This document shows, in pieces, positions 26,869-34,714 of a stretch of DNA of 64,000 bases. The notes beneath the pieces are model-generated. The model saw only the letters and a program-made list of their open reading frames with translations. It did not search any database and was not told the DNA's origin. How positions within the stretch are numbered: position 1 is the first letter of the stretch; every line of letters begins with the position of its first letter. The position numbers were made by a program, and so were the translations under genes. The DNA comes from Halomonas sp. TA22 (GTDB lineage Bacteria; Pseudomonadota; Gammaproteobacteria; Pseudomonadales; Halomonadaceae): NCBI RefSeq assembly GCF_013009075.1, contig NZ_CP053108.1:620001-684000 (forward strand), read 5' to 3'.

Positions 26869-28602
26869 TTGAAAACAAACAATGGCCCAAAGGGGATGTC
26901 AGGAAGGCTGACCAACTACGGCGACGAGGGCTTCTCGCTGTTTCTTCGTAAAGCCTTCATCAAGGGAATGGGATACACGGATGACGCCCTCTCGCGACCC
27001 GTGATAGGTATCACTAATACCTACAGCGGCTACAATGCGTGCCATGGCAACGTGGATGCCTTGGTGGAGAGCGTCAAGCGCGGTGTCATGCTCGCCGGCG
27101 GCCTGCCCATCGATTTCCCTACCATTTCGCTGCACGAATCATTCTCCCATCCCACCAGCATGTATCTGCGCAACCTGATGGCCTTGGACACGGAAGAGAT
27201 GATCCGCGCTCAACCTATGGACGCCATCGTATTGATTGGTGGTTGCGACAAGACCGTACCGGCACAGCTCATGGCTGCTGCCAGTGCCGGTATTCCGGCT
27301 ATCCAGTTGGTGACCGGCCCGATGCTCAGCGGCTCGCACCGAGGGACGCGAGTCGGTGCGTGTACCGATTGTCGACGCTATTGGGCAGCCTATCGCGGTC
27401 AGGAAATCGACGATCAGGAGATCATTGAGGTCAACGACAAGCTGGTTCCCACCGTAGGGACCTGCTCGGTAATGGGCACCGCCAGTACCATGGCGTGCCT
27501 CGCCGAAGCGATGGGCATGATGTTGCCTGGAAGCGCCACAGCTCCAGCGGTCTATGCCGATCGCCGGCGTATCGCCGAATATACAGGCGCCGAGGCCGTG
27601 CGTATTGCCTCTGAGAAAGTTGTGCCAGCCGACATCATGACCGAGGCGGCCCTGGAAAATGCGCTACGCGTATTGCTGGCTCTCGGAGGCTCGACCAACG
27701 GATTGATCCACCTGACCGCTATCGCCGGGCGACTGGGCATTGACATAGACCTTAACGCCTTTGATCGCATGAGCCGGGAGACCCCGGTACTGGTCGACCT
27801 CAAGCCTTCCGGCGAGCATTACATGGAACATCTCCATCATGCGGGAGGCCTGGCGGCGCTGCTGCACGAGATCCGCCCTCTTCTACATCTCGATGCCATG
27901 ACCATCAACGGCAAGACCCTGGGTGAAAACCTGGAGGCTTCCACACGCATCATCGGCCAGCAAGTGGTCAGGCCACGCGACAATCCCATCTATGCCCAAG
28001 GCGGTATCGCCGTACTGGAGGGCAACCTCGCCCCTCGTGGCGCTATCATCAAGCAGTCGGCCGCCTCTCCTGAACTCATGGACCATACCGGACGCGCCGT
28101 GGTGTTCTCATCCATGGAGGACCTGGCCATGCGTATCGACGACCAAGAACTGGACGTCAAGGCCGACGATGTGCTCGTGCTGCAAAACATTGGACCGAAG
28201 GGAGCGCCCGGCATGCCCGAGGCGGGTTACATTCCCATTCCCAAGAAGCTCGCGGCTCAAGGGGTCAAGGACATGGTACGCATTTCCGACGGTCGCATGA
28301 GCGGTACGGCGGCTGGTACCATCGTGCTACATGTCTCACCGGAGGCGGCCGATCAAGGCCCCCTGGCCTTGGTACGGACCGGCGATATCATCCAGCTGGA
28401 CGTCAAGGCCCGCAGCCTGCAACTCTTGGTGGATGAGGACGAACTGGCTCGACGGCGCCAGGCACTGAAACCAGTGGAAGCCCAGTCACAGGCAGGTGGC
28501 TACCGGCGCCTGTTTCTGGAACAGATCCTCCAAGCGGAGGAAGGCTGCGATTTCCGCTATTGTCGCCCCGAACCCACCCGCAAGATACCCAGAAGAAGCT
28601 GA
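26869..28602 (+). CDS. IlvD/Edd-family sugar acid dehydratase (L-arabinonate dehydratase-like)
   Basis: A 577-residue iron-sulfur dehydratase. The three cluster-binding cysteine sites are visible: TYSGYNACHGN, LIGGCDKTVPAQLMAA and TVGTCSVMGTASTMACL; the C-terminal nucleophile region is in DGRMSGTAAGTIVLHVSP. The form YNACHGN rather than TPCN, with GACTDCRRYWAAYRGQ, places it with pentonate/hexonate dehydratases (arabinonate, xylonate, galactonate) rather than with true dihydroxyacid dehydratase, which is present separately at 54078. The start is TTG 26869, with AAGGAG eight bases upstream. It is divergent from tctC and probably supplies a 2-keto-3-deoxy acid to the DapA-family lyase. The GntR gene follows. 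Confidence 0.9.
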   Translation: MKTNNGPKGMSGRLTNYGDEGFSLFLRKAFIKGMGYTDDALSRPVIGITNTYSGYNACHGNVDALVESVKRGVMLAGGLPIDFPTISLHESFSHPTSMYLRNLMALDTEEMIRAQPMDAIVLIGGCDKTVPAQLMAAASAGIPAIQLVTGPMLSGSHRGTRVGACTDCRRYWAAYRGQEIDDQEIIEVNDKLVPTVGTCSVMGTASTMACLAEAMGMMLPGSATAPAVYADRRRIAEYTGAEAVRIASEKVVPADIMTEAALENALRVLLALGGSTNGLIHLTAIAGRLGIDIDLNAFDRMSRETPVLVDLKPSGEHYMEHLHHAGGLAALLHEIRPLLHLDAMTINGKTLGENLEASTRIIGQQVVRPRDNPIYAQGGIAVLEGNLAPRGAIIKQSAASPELMDHTGRAVVFSSMEDLAMRIDDQELDVKADDVLVLQNIGPKGAPGMPEAGYIPIPKKLAAQGVKDMVRISDGRMSGTAAGTIVLHVSPEAADQGPLALVRTGDIIQLDVKARSLQLLVDEDELARRRQALKPVEAQSQAGGYRRLFLEQILQAEEGCDFRYCRPEPTRKIPRRS

Positions 28603-28635
28603 CCACTTCTTGGTGATGGAACTTGGGTAACATAG

Positions 28636-28662
28636 CTGGCGCTTGACAGGCATGAGCGCCAG
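28636..28662. promoter_or_regulatory. 8-bp dyad overlapping the GntR gene promoter
   Basis: CTGGCGCT (28636-28643) and AGCGCCAG (28655-28662) form a perfect inverted repeat with an 11-base spacer. It straddles the -35 box of the promoter at 28643-28671. It could be an autoregulatory operator or a weak end-of-gene hairpin for the dehydratase. Confidence 0.4.
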
Positions 28663-28671
28663 TCTTGGTAT
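28643..28671 (+). promoter_or_regulatory. Promoter for the GntR-family regulator gene
   Basis: A perfect -35 TTGACA (28643-28648), a 17-base spacer and -10 TGGTAT (28666-28671) stand 36 bases upstream of the proposed ATG at 28707. This gives the regulator its own expression independent of the dehydratase gene. Confidence 0.6.
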
Positions 28672-28706
28672 GACCCGTTCCAAACAATTCGGCTAGGATG
28701 CGAAGC

Positions 28707-29396
28707 ATGGCTAATACTCAACGCAGCGAACAGTATGTCCCGATCGAGCCTCTAAATGTGGAAGATATCATCGCCGCGATTGAGGAGGACATAGTGCTTG
28801 GCCGCTTGAACCCCAAGGAGAGATTGGTCGAAGAGGATCTATTGGAACGGTTCGGCTGCAAGCGCCATGTGGTTCGTCAAGCTCTGTTCCAGCTTGAGGA
28901 CATTGGCTTGGTCGAGCGCATCAAAAACCGGGGCGCCTTCGTGAAAGTCTACACACCTCAGGAGGTGAAGGACCTTTACGCCATGCGCGAGTTGCTGGAA
29001 CTTGCTGGAATCGAGGCACTGTCCCTGCCGGCGCCCGAGACACTCGTGGGACGCCTGGAAGAGATTCAGGACCAGCACTCCAAGGCGGTTGAAAAGCAGG
29101 ACATGCGGAGCATCTTCAGACTCAACATTGCCTTTCACCAGGTACTCTTTGCCGCAACGGGCAACAGGTACCTGACGGAAACCATCAATGACTTCGCCAA
29201 GAAGGCCCATGCCATTCGCTTCGCGGCGATCTCCGATCTCGATAGCCTCAAGCGGGCAAGGGATGAACACATTGAGATCATCGAAGCAATAAGGCAGCAG
29301 GACAGGCAAGCGCTGCGGGAACTGTGCCGCCGCCATATTCTGCCATCGAAGGAAAGCTATATCAGGATGTATGAGTTGCGCCTCGGCAAGACATAA
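28707..29396 (+). CDS. GntR-family regulator with FCD effector domain
   Basis: A 229-residue regulator. Residues about 14-80 form the winged helix-turn-helix (VLGRLNPKERLVEEDLLERFGCKRHVVRQALFQ region), and the C-terminal FCD domain is all-helical with metal/ligand histidines in RLNIAFHQVLFAATGN and ELCRRHILPSKESY. FCD regulators of sugar-acid operons are usually repressors released by the pathway acid or an intermediate. The ATG at 28707 is chosen over 28698 because AGGA lies eight bases upstream. Position next to the IlvD-family gene and opposite TctABC makes it the likely local regulator of the whole cluster, with the dyad at 26789-26816 as the best target. Confidence 0.92.
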   Translation: MANTQRSEQYVPIEPLNVEDIIAAIEEDIVLGRLNPKERLVEEDLLERFGCKRHVVRQALFQLEDIGLVERIKNRGAFVKVYTPQEVKDLYAMRELLELAGIEALSLPAPETLVGRLEEIQDQHSKAVEKQDMRSIFRLNIAFHQVLFAATGNRYLTETINDFAKKAHAIRFAAISDLDSLKRARDEHIEIIEAIRQQDRQALRELCRRHILPSKESYIRMYELRLGKT

Positions 29397-29403
29397 CGGA
29401 AAC

Positions 29404-29427
29404 ACCCGCCCGGTTTCCCGGACGGGT
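29404..29427. terminator. Bidirectional terminator hairpin
   Basis: ACCCGCCCGG (29404-29413) pairs with CCGGACGGGT (29418-29427) with one mismatch and a 4-base loop between the convergent GntR and wrbA genes. It is followed by CGTTCT on the plus strand. Confidence 0.65.
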
Positions 29428-29432
29428 CGTTC

Positions 29433-30032
29433 TCAGCTCGTCAGCTTGGCGGCGAACCCGGCCACGTATTCTCCCTGGAAGCGGGCGATCTTCAGCTCGC
29501 GCTCATCGGGCTGGCGCGACCCGTCGCCACCGGCCAGCGTCGAGGCGCCATAGGGCGTGCCACCGCTGACCTTGGAGATATCGAACTGCTCTTCAACGCC
29601 ATAACCGATCGGCACGATCAGCATGCCGTGGTGGGCAAGCGTGGTCCAGGTGGAGGTGATGGTCATCTCCTGGCCGCCGCCGGTACCGGTGGAGGTGAAG
29701 GCACTGGCGACCTTGCCGCGCAGCGCGCCCTTGGCCCACAGCCCACCGGTCTGGTCGAAGAAGGTGCGCATCTGGCCGGCCATGTTACCAAAGCGGGTCG
29801 GGGTACCGACGATGATCGCGTCGTAGTCGGCGAGTTCGCCCGGTGTCGCTTCCGGCGTGCTAAAGTCCTGCTTGCCACCGGCCTTGGCGAAGCTCTCGGC
29901 ATCCATGGTTTCCGGCACGCGCTTGACGGTGACATCAACACCCTCCACTTGGCGGGCGCCTTCGGCCACGGCATGCGCCATGGTATCGATATGGCCATAC
30001 ATGGAGTAGTAGAGTACGAGGATCTTGGTCAT
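29433..30032 (-). CDS. wrbA: NAD(P)H:quinone oxidoreductase WrbA
   Basis: A 199-residue flavodoxin-like protein of the usual WrbA length. The FMN phosphate loop is [12 protein letters not shown] near residue 8, with further FMN contacts in [19 protein letters not shown] and [12 protein letters not shown]; the WrbA-specific insertion follows ([14 protein letters not shown]). It reduces quinones by two electrons with NADH or NADPH, avoiding semiquinones, and is part of oxidative stress defence. GGAGCGTCACC precedes the ATG. It stands alone between convergent and divergent neighbours. Confidence 0.96.
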   Translation of the reverse strand: MTKILVLYYSMYGHIDTMAHAVAEGARQVEGVDVTVKRVPETMDAESFAKAGGKQDFSTPEATPGELADYDAIIVGTPTRFGNMAGQMRTFFDQTGGLWAKGALRGKVASAFTSTGTGGGQEMTITSTWTTLAHHGMLIVPIGYGVEEQFDISKVSGGTPYGASTLAGGDGSRQPDERELKIARFQGEYVAGFAAKLTS

Positions 30033-30189
30033 TGGTGACGCTCCTTATTCCTGCGTTGACATGTTGCGGCTGTAGACAGTTTGCTGTGGCTCTCAGTGTA
30101 GAGAAGCCTTCGGCCAAGTTAAGCGAATGATTTCGAGCCATCATTACGATTTTATCGACTAATACTGAATGAGAGTCATGGAGCGAGAC

Positions 30190-31242
30190 ATGCTCGACAG
30201 CTGGCTGGAGACGACATTTGCCGAGACGTCGCAAGACTCGGGCCAACGCCCAAGGAGCGGCAAGGGGGAGCACCTGCAGCATGGACGCTACGTACTGCAT
30301 GGCCCTGGCATACTCGAGCTGATTCCGGCAAACCCAGGGCCGCACGCCCGAGTCTGCGTCGTGTCGGCGGGCCTGCACGGCAACGAGACTGCACCGATCG
30401 AGCTTGTCGGCGAGCTGCTCGCACGCTTGGAGGCGGGCCTATTGCGACTCGGCGCGCCAATGCTGGTTCTGCTGGGCAATATCCCCGCCCTGCGCCGGCA
30501 GCAGCGCTTCATCGGCACTAATCTCAACCGACTGTTTCGCCGAGATAACGAGGAAGCCGGCGCGGAGCCCGAGCGTGCCCGCGAGCTGATGGCTGCCGTC
30601 GACCGCTTCTATGCCCGCCACGCCGCCTGCTGCTCGCCTGACACGCCGCCCATCCATTACGATCTGCACACCGCCATTCGCGATAGCCGCTATCCGCGTT
30701 TTGTCGTCGAGCCCTGTGCCGACCGCGTCACCGATAACCAGCAGTGGCGCTGGCTCGCGGCGGCGGGTATCCAGGCGGCACTGCATCAGCACCAGCACAG
30801 CTGGACGTTTTCGCACTACTCACGGCACTATCATGGTGCTCAGGCGTTTACGTTGGAGCTCGGCCGGGTCGCCCCTTTCGGCGCGAACGACCTGGAGGCG
30901 CTGCATCTCATGCGGATGCTGCTCGAAGCCTTGCTGGAAGGGCGTGCGCCCCCGGAAGCGCCAGCTTCCCGCATGGCCTTCTTTCGCGTCGAGCATGAGC
31001 TGGTCCGCCAATCGCAGTCGTTTCGACTCTGCTTTGCCGAGGAGACGCCAAACTTTACCGAATTCGCTCCCGGCACGCGCCTGGCGAGCGATGCCGAGGC
31101 CGGTGACTACCTCGTTGGCGAGCGGCCTCTGTCGGTGGTGTTTCCCAATGCCAACGTCGAGATTGGCGCGCGCGCCGCCCTGCTGGTCGCACCGGAGGCA
31201 GCGCCCGCGGCCCCCGTCAGGCAAGAACAAAGCGGAAAATAG
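30190..31242 (+). CDS. astE: Succinylglutamate desuccinylase
   Basis: A 350-residue zinc carboxypeptidase-like enzyme of the AstE/AspA family. Zinc ligands are His and Glu in SAGLHGNETAPIELVG and His in IHYDLHTAIR; the general base Glu is probably in AQAFTLELGRVAPFG. AstE carries out the last step of the arginine succinyltransferase pathway, splitting N-succinylglutamate to glutamate and succinate. The other ast genes are not in the window. The ATG at 30190 is chosen because GGAG lies six bases before it; ATGs at 30169 and 30178 are in frame. A basic amino acid ABC importer follows, which supports a role in arginine use. Confidence 0.93.
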   Translation: MLDSWLETTFAETSQDSGQRPRSGKGEHLQHGRYVLHGPGILELIPANPGPHARVCVVSAGLHGNETAPIELVGELLARLEAGLLRLGAPMLVLLGNIPALRRQQRFIGTNLNRLFRRDNEEAGAEPERARELMAAVDRFYARHAACCSPDTPPIHYDLHTAIRDSRYPRFVVEPCADRVTDNQQWRWLAAAGIQAALHQHQHSWTFSHYSRHYHGAQAFTLELGRVAPFGANDLEALHLMRMLLEALLEGRAPPEAPASRMAFFRVEHELVRQSQSFRLCFAEETPNFTEFAPGTRLASDAEAGDYLVGERPLSVVFPNANVEIGARAALLVAPEAAPAAPVRQEQSGK

Positions 31243-31341
31243 CAATTCAATAATTGGGCTCTCCCATGACCCGTCAGGCCTGTTAGAATCGCCCATTTTT
31301 CGCGCCAGCAGTATCGATGTCCTTTGTCCGGAGCCCGTGTC

Positions 31342-32112
31342 ATGGCCACAACGCCCATCCCGCTGGAAGTGCGTAACATCAAGAAACGCTTTGGTGACGC
31401 TGAAGTCCTCAAGGGACTGTCGTTGCAAGCCAATAAAGGCGACGTGATCACCTTGATCGGTGCCTCCGGCTCAGGAAAGAGTACCTTCCTGCGCTGCATG
31501 AATCTGCTCGAGCAGCCCGACGAGGGCGACCTGCTGCTGCATGGCGAGGAGATCCGCTTCAAGCAGACCAGGCAAGGTCGCGAGCCCGCCGACTGGAAGC
31601 AGGTCGTGCGCATGCGCGCCAGGCTCTCCATGGTATTCCAGAGTTTCAATCTCTGGGCACACATGACGCTGCTCGAGAATGTGATCGAAGCACCGGTCCA
31701 TGTGCTCAAGAAACCCAGGAAGGAGGCGATCGAACATGCCCGCGCACTGCTCGAGCGGGTCGGCCTCTCGCATCGTGCCGACGCCTATCCCGCGCAGATG
31801 TCCGGCGGCCAGCAGCAGCGCGGCGCCATCGCCCGTGCGCTCGCCATGGACCCCGAGGTGATGCTGTTCGACGAACCCACCTCGGCGCTGGACCCCGAGC
31901 TGGTCGGTGATGTGCTCAAGGTGATGCGTGACCTGGCCAAGGAGGGGCGCACCATGGTGGTGGTGACCCATGAGATGGGCTTTGCCCGCGACGTCTCCAG
32001 TCAGGTGATCTACTTGCATCAGGGGCTGGTCGAAGAGGCAGGTCCGCCCCAGGAGGTGCTGACCGCCCCCCGTTCCGAGCGCCTGAAGCAGTTCCTGGCC
32101 CCCAAGTATTGA
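31342..32112 (+). CDS. aotP: Polar amino acid ABC importer, ATP-binding protein (HisP/AotP-like)
   Basis: A 256-residue ATPase of the PAAT family. Walker A GASGSGKSTFLRCM, Q-loop SMVFQSFNLWAHMTLLENV, signature MSGGQQQRGAIARAL, Walker B VMLFDEPTSALDPEL and VTHEMGFARDV are present. QSFNLWAHMT (rather than QxFNLFPHMT) is characteristic of the HisP/AotP arginine-histidine group. The ATG at 31342 is preferred to TTG 31324 because GGAG is eight bases upstream. It heads a four-gene operon whose last gene is the binding protein and which lies next to astE, so arginine, ornithine or histidine uptake is likely. Confidence 0.92.
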   Translation: MATTPIPLEVRNIKKRFGDAEVLKGLSLQANKGDVITLIGASGSGKSTFLRCMNLLEQPDEGDLLLHGEEIRFKQTRQGREPADWKQVVRMRARLSMVFQSFNLWAHMTLLENVIEAPVHVLKKPRKEAIEHARALLERVGLSHRADAYPAQMSGGQQQRGAIARALAMDPEVMLFDEPTSALDPELVGDVLKVMRDLAKEGRTMVVVTHEMGFARDVSSQVIYLHQGLVEEAGPPQEVLTAPRSERLKQFLAPKY

Positions 32113-32146
32113 TGAGGCGTATCGCCGCCCCTCGAGGGAGAGAAGC

Positions 32147-32848
32147 ATGCTAGACCTCCACGGCTACGGCCCCAGGCTGCTGGAAGGCGCCGGCGTCACC
32201 ATCCAGCTGGCAGTGCTGTCGTTGATCCTGGCCATCGTGCTGGGCCTGCTGACCGCCAGCGCCAAGATGTCGCGCAGCTGGCTGCTGCACAAGATCGCCA
32301 CGCTCTACACCACGGTGATCCGTGGCGTGCCCGACCTGGTGCTGATGATGCTGCTGTTCTTCGGTGGCCAGATGGGGCTCAACGTCCTCACCGACATGCT
32401 CTACGACCGCTTCGGCATCGATCTTTTCATCAATCTCAACGCCTTCGCGGCCGGCGTGATCACCATCGGCTTCATCTTCGGCGCCTACATGGGCGAGACC
32501 TTCCGGGGCGCCTTTCTGGCGGTGGATCATGGCCAGATCGAGGCCGGCCGCGCCTACGGCATGAGCGACTGGCTGGTGTTTCGGCGTATCCGCTTCCCGC
32601 TGATGATGCGTCACGCCCTGCCGGGGCTCTCCAACAACTGGATGGTGCTGCTCAAGACCACCGCACTGGTCTCGGTGATCGGATTGACGGACATGGTACG
32701 TGTCGCCGCCGAAGCCTCGCGGGCCACCCATGAACCCTTCACCTTCCTGATCCCGGTGGCAATGATCTACCTGCTGATCGCCAGCCTCTCGGAGTGGGCC
32801 TTCGCCAGGCTGCAGAAGCGCTACAACGTCGGCTTCGGGGGCCACTGA
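32147..32848 (+). CDS. aotQ: Polar amino acid ABC importer permease (HisQ/AotQ-like)
   Basis: A 233-residue permease with five predicted helices. The EAA loop is AVDHGQIEAGRAYGMSDWLVFRRI. LLEGAGVTIQLAVLSLILAIVLG is the first helix and TVIRGVPDLVLMMLLFFGGQ the PAAT signature that follows it; the aspartate after RGVP is typical of HisQ-like subunits. AGGGAGAG lies before the ATG. It is followed after one base by the second permease gene. Confidence 0.93.
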   Translation: MLDLHGYGPRLLEGAGVTIQLAVLSLILAIVLGLLTASAKMSRSWLLHKIATLYTTVIRGVPDLVLMMLLFFGGQMGLNVLTDMLYDRFGIDLFINLNAFAAGVITIGFIFGAYMGETFRGAFLAVDHGQIEAGRAYGMSDWLVFRRIRFPLMMRHALPGLSNNWMVLLKTTALVSVIGLTDMVRVAAEASRATHEPFTFLIPVAMIYLLIASLSEWAFARLQKRYNVGFGGH

Positions 32849-32849
32849 C

Positions 32850-33575
32850 ATGCTCGATATCTCGACCTGGTTCAACGACCTGCTGGCCGGCAACGTGATC
32901 TTCACGCCACAGACCCTGGCCTACTACTGGCAGGGGCTGGTCACCACCACCCAGCTGGTGTTCTTGTCGCTGCTGGTCGGCCTGGTGCTGGCGGTGCCGC
33001 TTTCGATCCTGCGCGGCTCGAAACGTCCCTGGATCAAGTGGCCGATCTATTTGTACACCTACGTGTTTCGTGGCACGCCGCTGCTCATCCAGCTATACAT
33101 CATCTACTACGGCGTGGTGTTCTTCGACGGTATCCAACAGACATTGCTGTGGCCAATCCTGCGCGAGGCGTTCTACCCCGCGCTGATCGCCTTCACGCTC
33201 AACACCGCCGCCTACACCACCGAGATCTTTCACGGCGCGATCAAGGCAACGGCCCGCGGCGAGATCGAAGCCGCCCGCGCCTACGGCATGTCCAACGGCC
33301 TGATGATGCGGCGTATCATTCTGCCCAGCGCCTTCCGACGTGCCTTACCGGCCTACGGCAACGAGGTGATCTTCATGCTCCACGCAAGCGCCATCGCAAG
33401 CGTGGTGACGCTGATGGACCTGACCGGGGCCGCACGCTTCGTCTATGCACGCTTTTATGCCCCGTTCGAGGCCTTCCTGTTCGTCGCCGCGATCTACCTG
33501 TGCCTGACCTTCGCGATCCTCTACTTCTTCCGTTTCCTCGAGAAGCGACTGCTGGCCCACCTGAGGCCCGCCTGA
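32850..33575 (+). CDS. aotM: Polar amino acid ABC importer permease (HisM/AotM-like)
   Basis: A 241-residue permease, the partner of the preceding subunit. YVFRGTPLLIQLYIIYYGVVFF is the PAAT signature and IKATARGEIEAARAYGMSNGLM the EAA loop. TAYTTEIFHGAIKA matches HisM. The start follows the stop of the first permease by one base (TGACATG), a coupled arrangement. A stem-loop and a palindrome lie between this gene and the binding-protein gene. Confidence 0.93.
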   Translation: MLDISTWFNDLLAGNVIFTPQTLAYYWQGLVTTTQLVFLSLLVGLVLAVPLSILRGSKRPWIKWPIYLYTYVFRGTPLLIQLYIIYYGVVFFDGIQQTLLWPILREAFYPALIAFTLNTAAYTTEIFHGAIKATARGEIEAARAYGMSNGLMMRRIILPSAFRRALPAYGNEVIFMLHASAIASVVTLMDLTGAARFVYARFYAPFEAFLFVAAIYLCLTFAILYFFRFLEKRLLAHLRPA

Positions 33576-33613
33576 GGGAGCCTGTGATAGCATCGTGGCG
33601 TCAAACGAGCGTT

Positions 33614-33642
33614 GGAAAATCGCTCCGCAAGGGCGGTTTTCC
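33614..33642 (+). repeat. Intercistronic stem-loop before binding-protein gene
   Basis: GGAAAATCGC (33614-33623) and GCGGTTTTCC (33633-33642) form a 10-bp stem, one pair being G-U in RNA, with a 9-base loop, in the 150-base gap between second permease and binding protein. It may be a partial terminator or may separate transcript halves of different abundance. Confidence 0.5.
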
Positions 33643-33664
33643 CCTTCCGGCCAGCCACCAGCTG

Positions 33665-33678
33665 CGCTAACGTTAGCG
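33665..33678. promoter_or_regulatory. Perfect 14-bp palindrome, possible operator
   Basis: CGCTAACGTTAGCG is its own reverse complement. It lies 47 bases before the ATG of the amino acid binding-protein gene. A protein site for an internal promoter is possible; no regulator is adjacent. Confidence 0.4.
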
Positions 33679-33725
33679 GGTCTTCACGCACTGTGAACCG
33701 TGAACAACAACAGGGAGCTACACCC

Positions 33726-34496
33726 ATGAAAAAACTGCTGACCGTCTCGATTCTCGGTGCAGCCATTGCCGCTGGCACCGCCCAGGCGCGCGATTACGAC
33801 CATGTGCGCTTCGGTGTCGACGTACCCTACGAGCCGATGGAGTACCGCACGCCAGAGGGCGAACTGACGGGTTTCGACATCGACCTGGGCAATGCCCTGT
33901 GCGAGGAGATCGGCATCACCTGCGAGTGGATCGTACAGGAGTGGGACGGCATCATTCCAGGCCTTATGTCGCGCAACTACGACGCCATCATGTCATCGAT
34001 GACCATCAACGATGAGCGCCGCCAAACCGTGCTGTTCTCCGACCCTTACTTCACGCCGCCTTCGGCCTGGTTCGCGCCGCAAGACAGTGACATCGACGAG
34101 GCCAGCGAATCCACCCTGGAAGGCACCACCATCGGCGTGCAGCGCGGTACCTTGCAGGATAACTATGTCACCGACATGTACGGCAGCGTGGCCCGTGTGA
34201 GCCGCTACTCCACTGCCGACGACATGGTGCTGGACATGCAGGCCGGGCGCCTGGATATCCTGTTCCTCGACTACCCGGTGGGCAAGGCCACCCTGCTCGA
34301 CAGCGAAAGCCGCGACTACAAGGTGGTCGGCGACATGGTCACCGAGCCCAAGGAGTACTTCGGTGACGGCTTCGGCATCGCCTTCCGTCCGCGTGACGAA
34401 GCCTTGGCGGAGCGCTTCAACGAGGCGCTGGCGACCCTGCAGGAGGACGGCACCTACGACGAGATCTACGAGCGCTACTTCGGCGAAGACGAGTAA
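33726..34496 (+). CDS. aotJ: Periplasmic basic amino acid-binding protein (ArtJ/AotJ/HisJ-like)
   Basis: A 256-residue family 3 solute-binding protein with signal peptide (KKLLTVSILGAAIAAGTAQA). GVDVPYEPMEYRTPEGELTGFDIDLG is reflected by the stretch after the signal, and CEWIVQEWDGIIPGLMSRNYD, IMSSMTINDERRQTVLFSDPYF are the classical ligand-binding motifs, with the Arg and Ser that hold the amino acid carboxylate. Two cysteines in CEEIGITC match the disulfide of HisJ/LAO-type proteins. The ATG at 33726 begins the signal peptide and has CAGGGAGC upstream. It is the last gene of the operon and is followed by a hairpin. Confidence 0.93.
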   Translation: MKKLLTVSILGAAIAAGTAQARDYDHVRFGVDVPYEPMEYRTPEGELTGFDIDLGNALCEEIGITCEWIVQEWDGIIPGLMSRNYDAIMSSMTINDERRQTVLFSDPYFTPPSAWFAPQDSDIDEASESTLEGTTIGVQRGTLQDNYVTDMYGSVARVSRYSTADDMVLDMQAGRLDILFLDYPVGKATLLDSESRDYKVVGDMVTEPKEYFGDGFGIAFRPRDEALAERFNEALATLQEDGTYDEIYERYFGEDE

Positions 34497-34506
34497 GCTT
34501 TCTTTC

Positions 34507-34531
34507 GCTCCCTCGGCGTCGCCGAGGGAGC
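34507..34531 (+). terminator. Hairpin terminator after the amino acid ABC operon
   Basis: GCTCCCTCGGC (34507-34517) and GCCGAGGGAGC (34521-34531) form a perfect 11-bp stem with loop GTC, 11 bases after the stop. No clear T-tract follows. Confidence 0.7.
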
Positions 34532-34714
34532 TGGCCTCCACCACGCCTCCACATTCGCCCCTCCTCGCCACTGCTGGTATCCCCGCCCAATCCCGCTGCC
34601 ACCTCTCCGCCCCCGCTTTAGACAAAGGTCGTAAACCTAAAGTCGCAGCCAGCTGTTAAGGTGTCGACAACGCAGCCAGGCGCACGCCTAGCGCCCATCG
34701 ACCATGGAGAGGAT

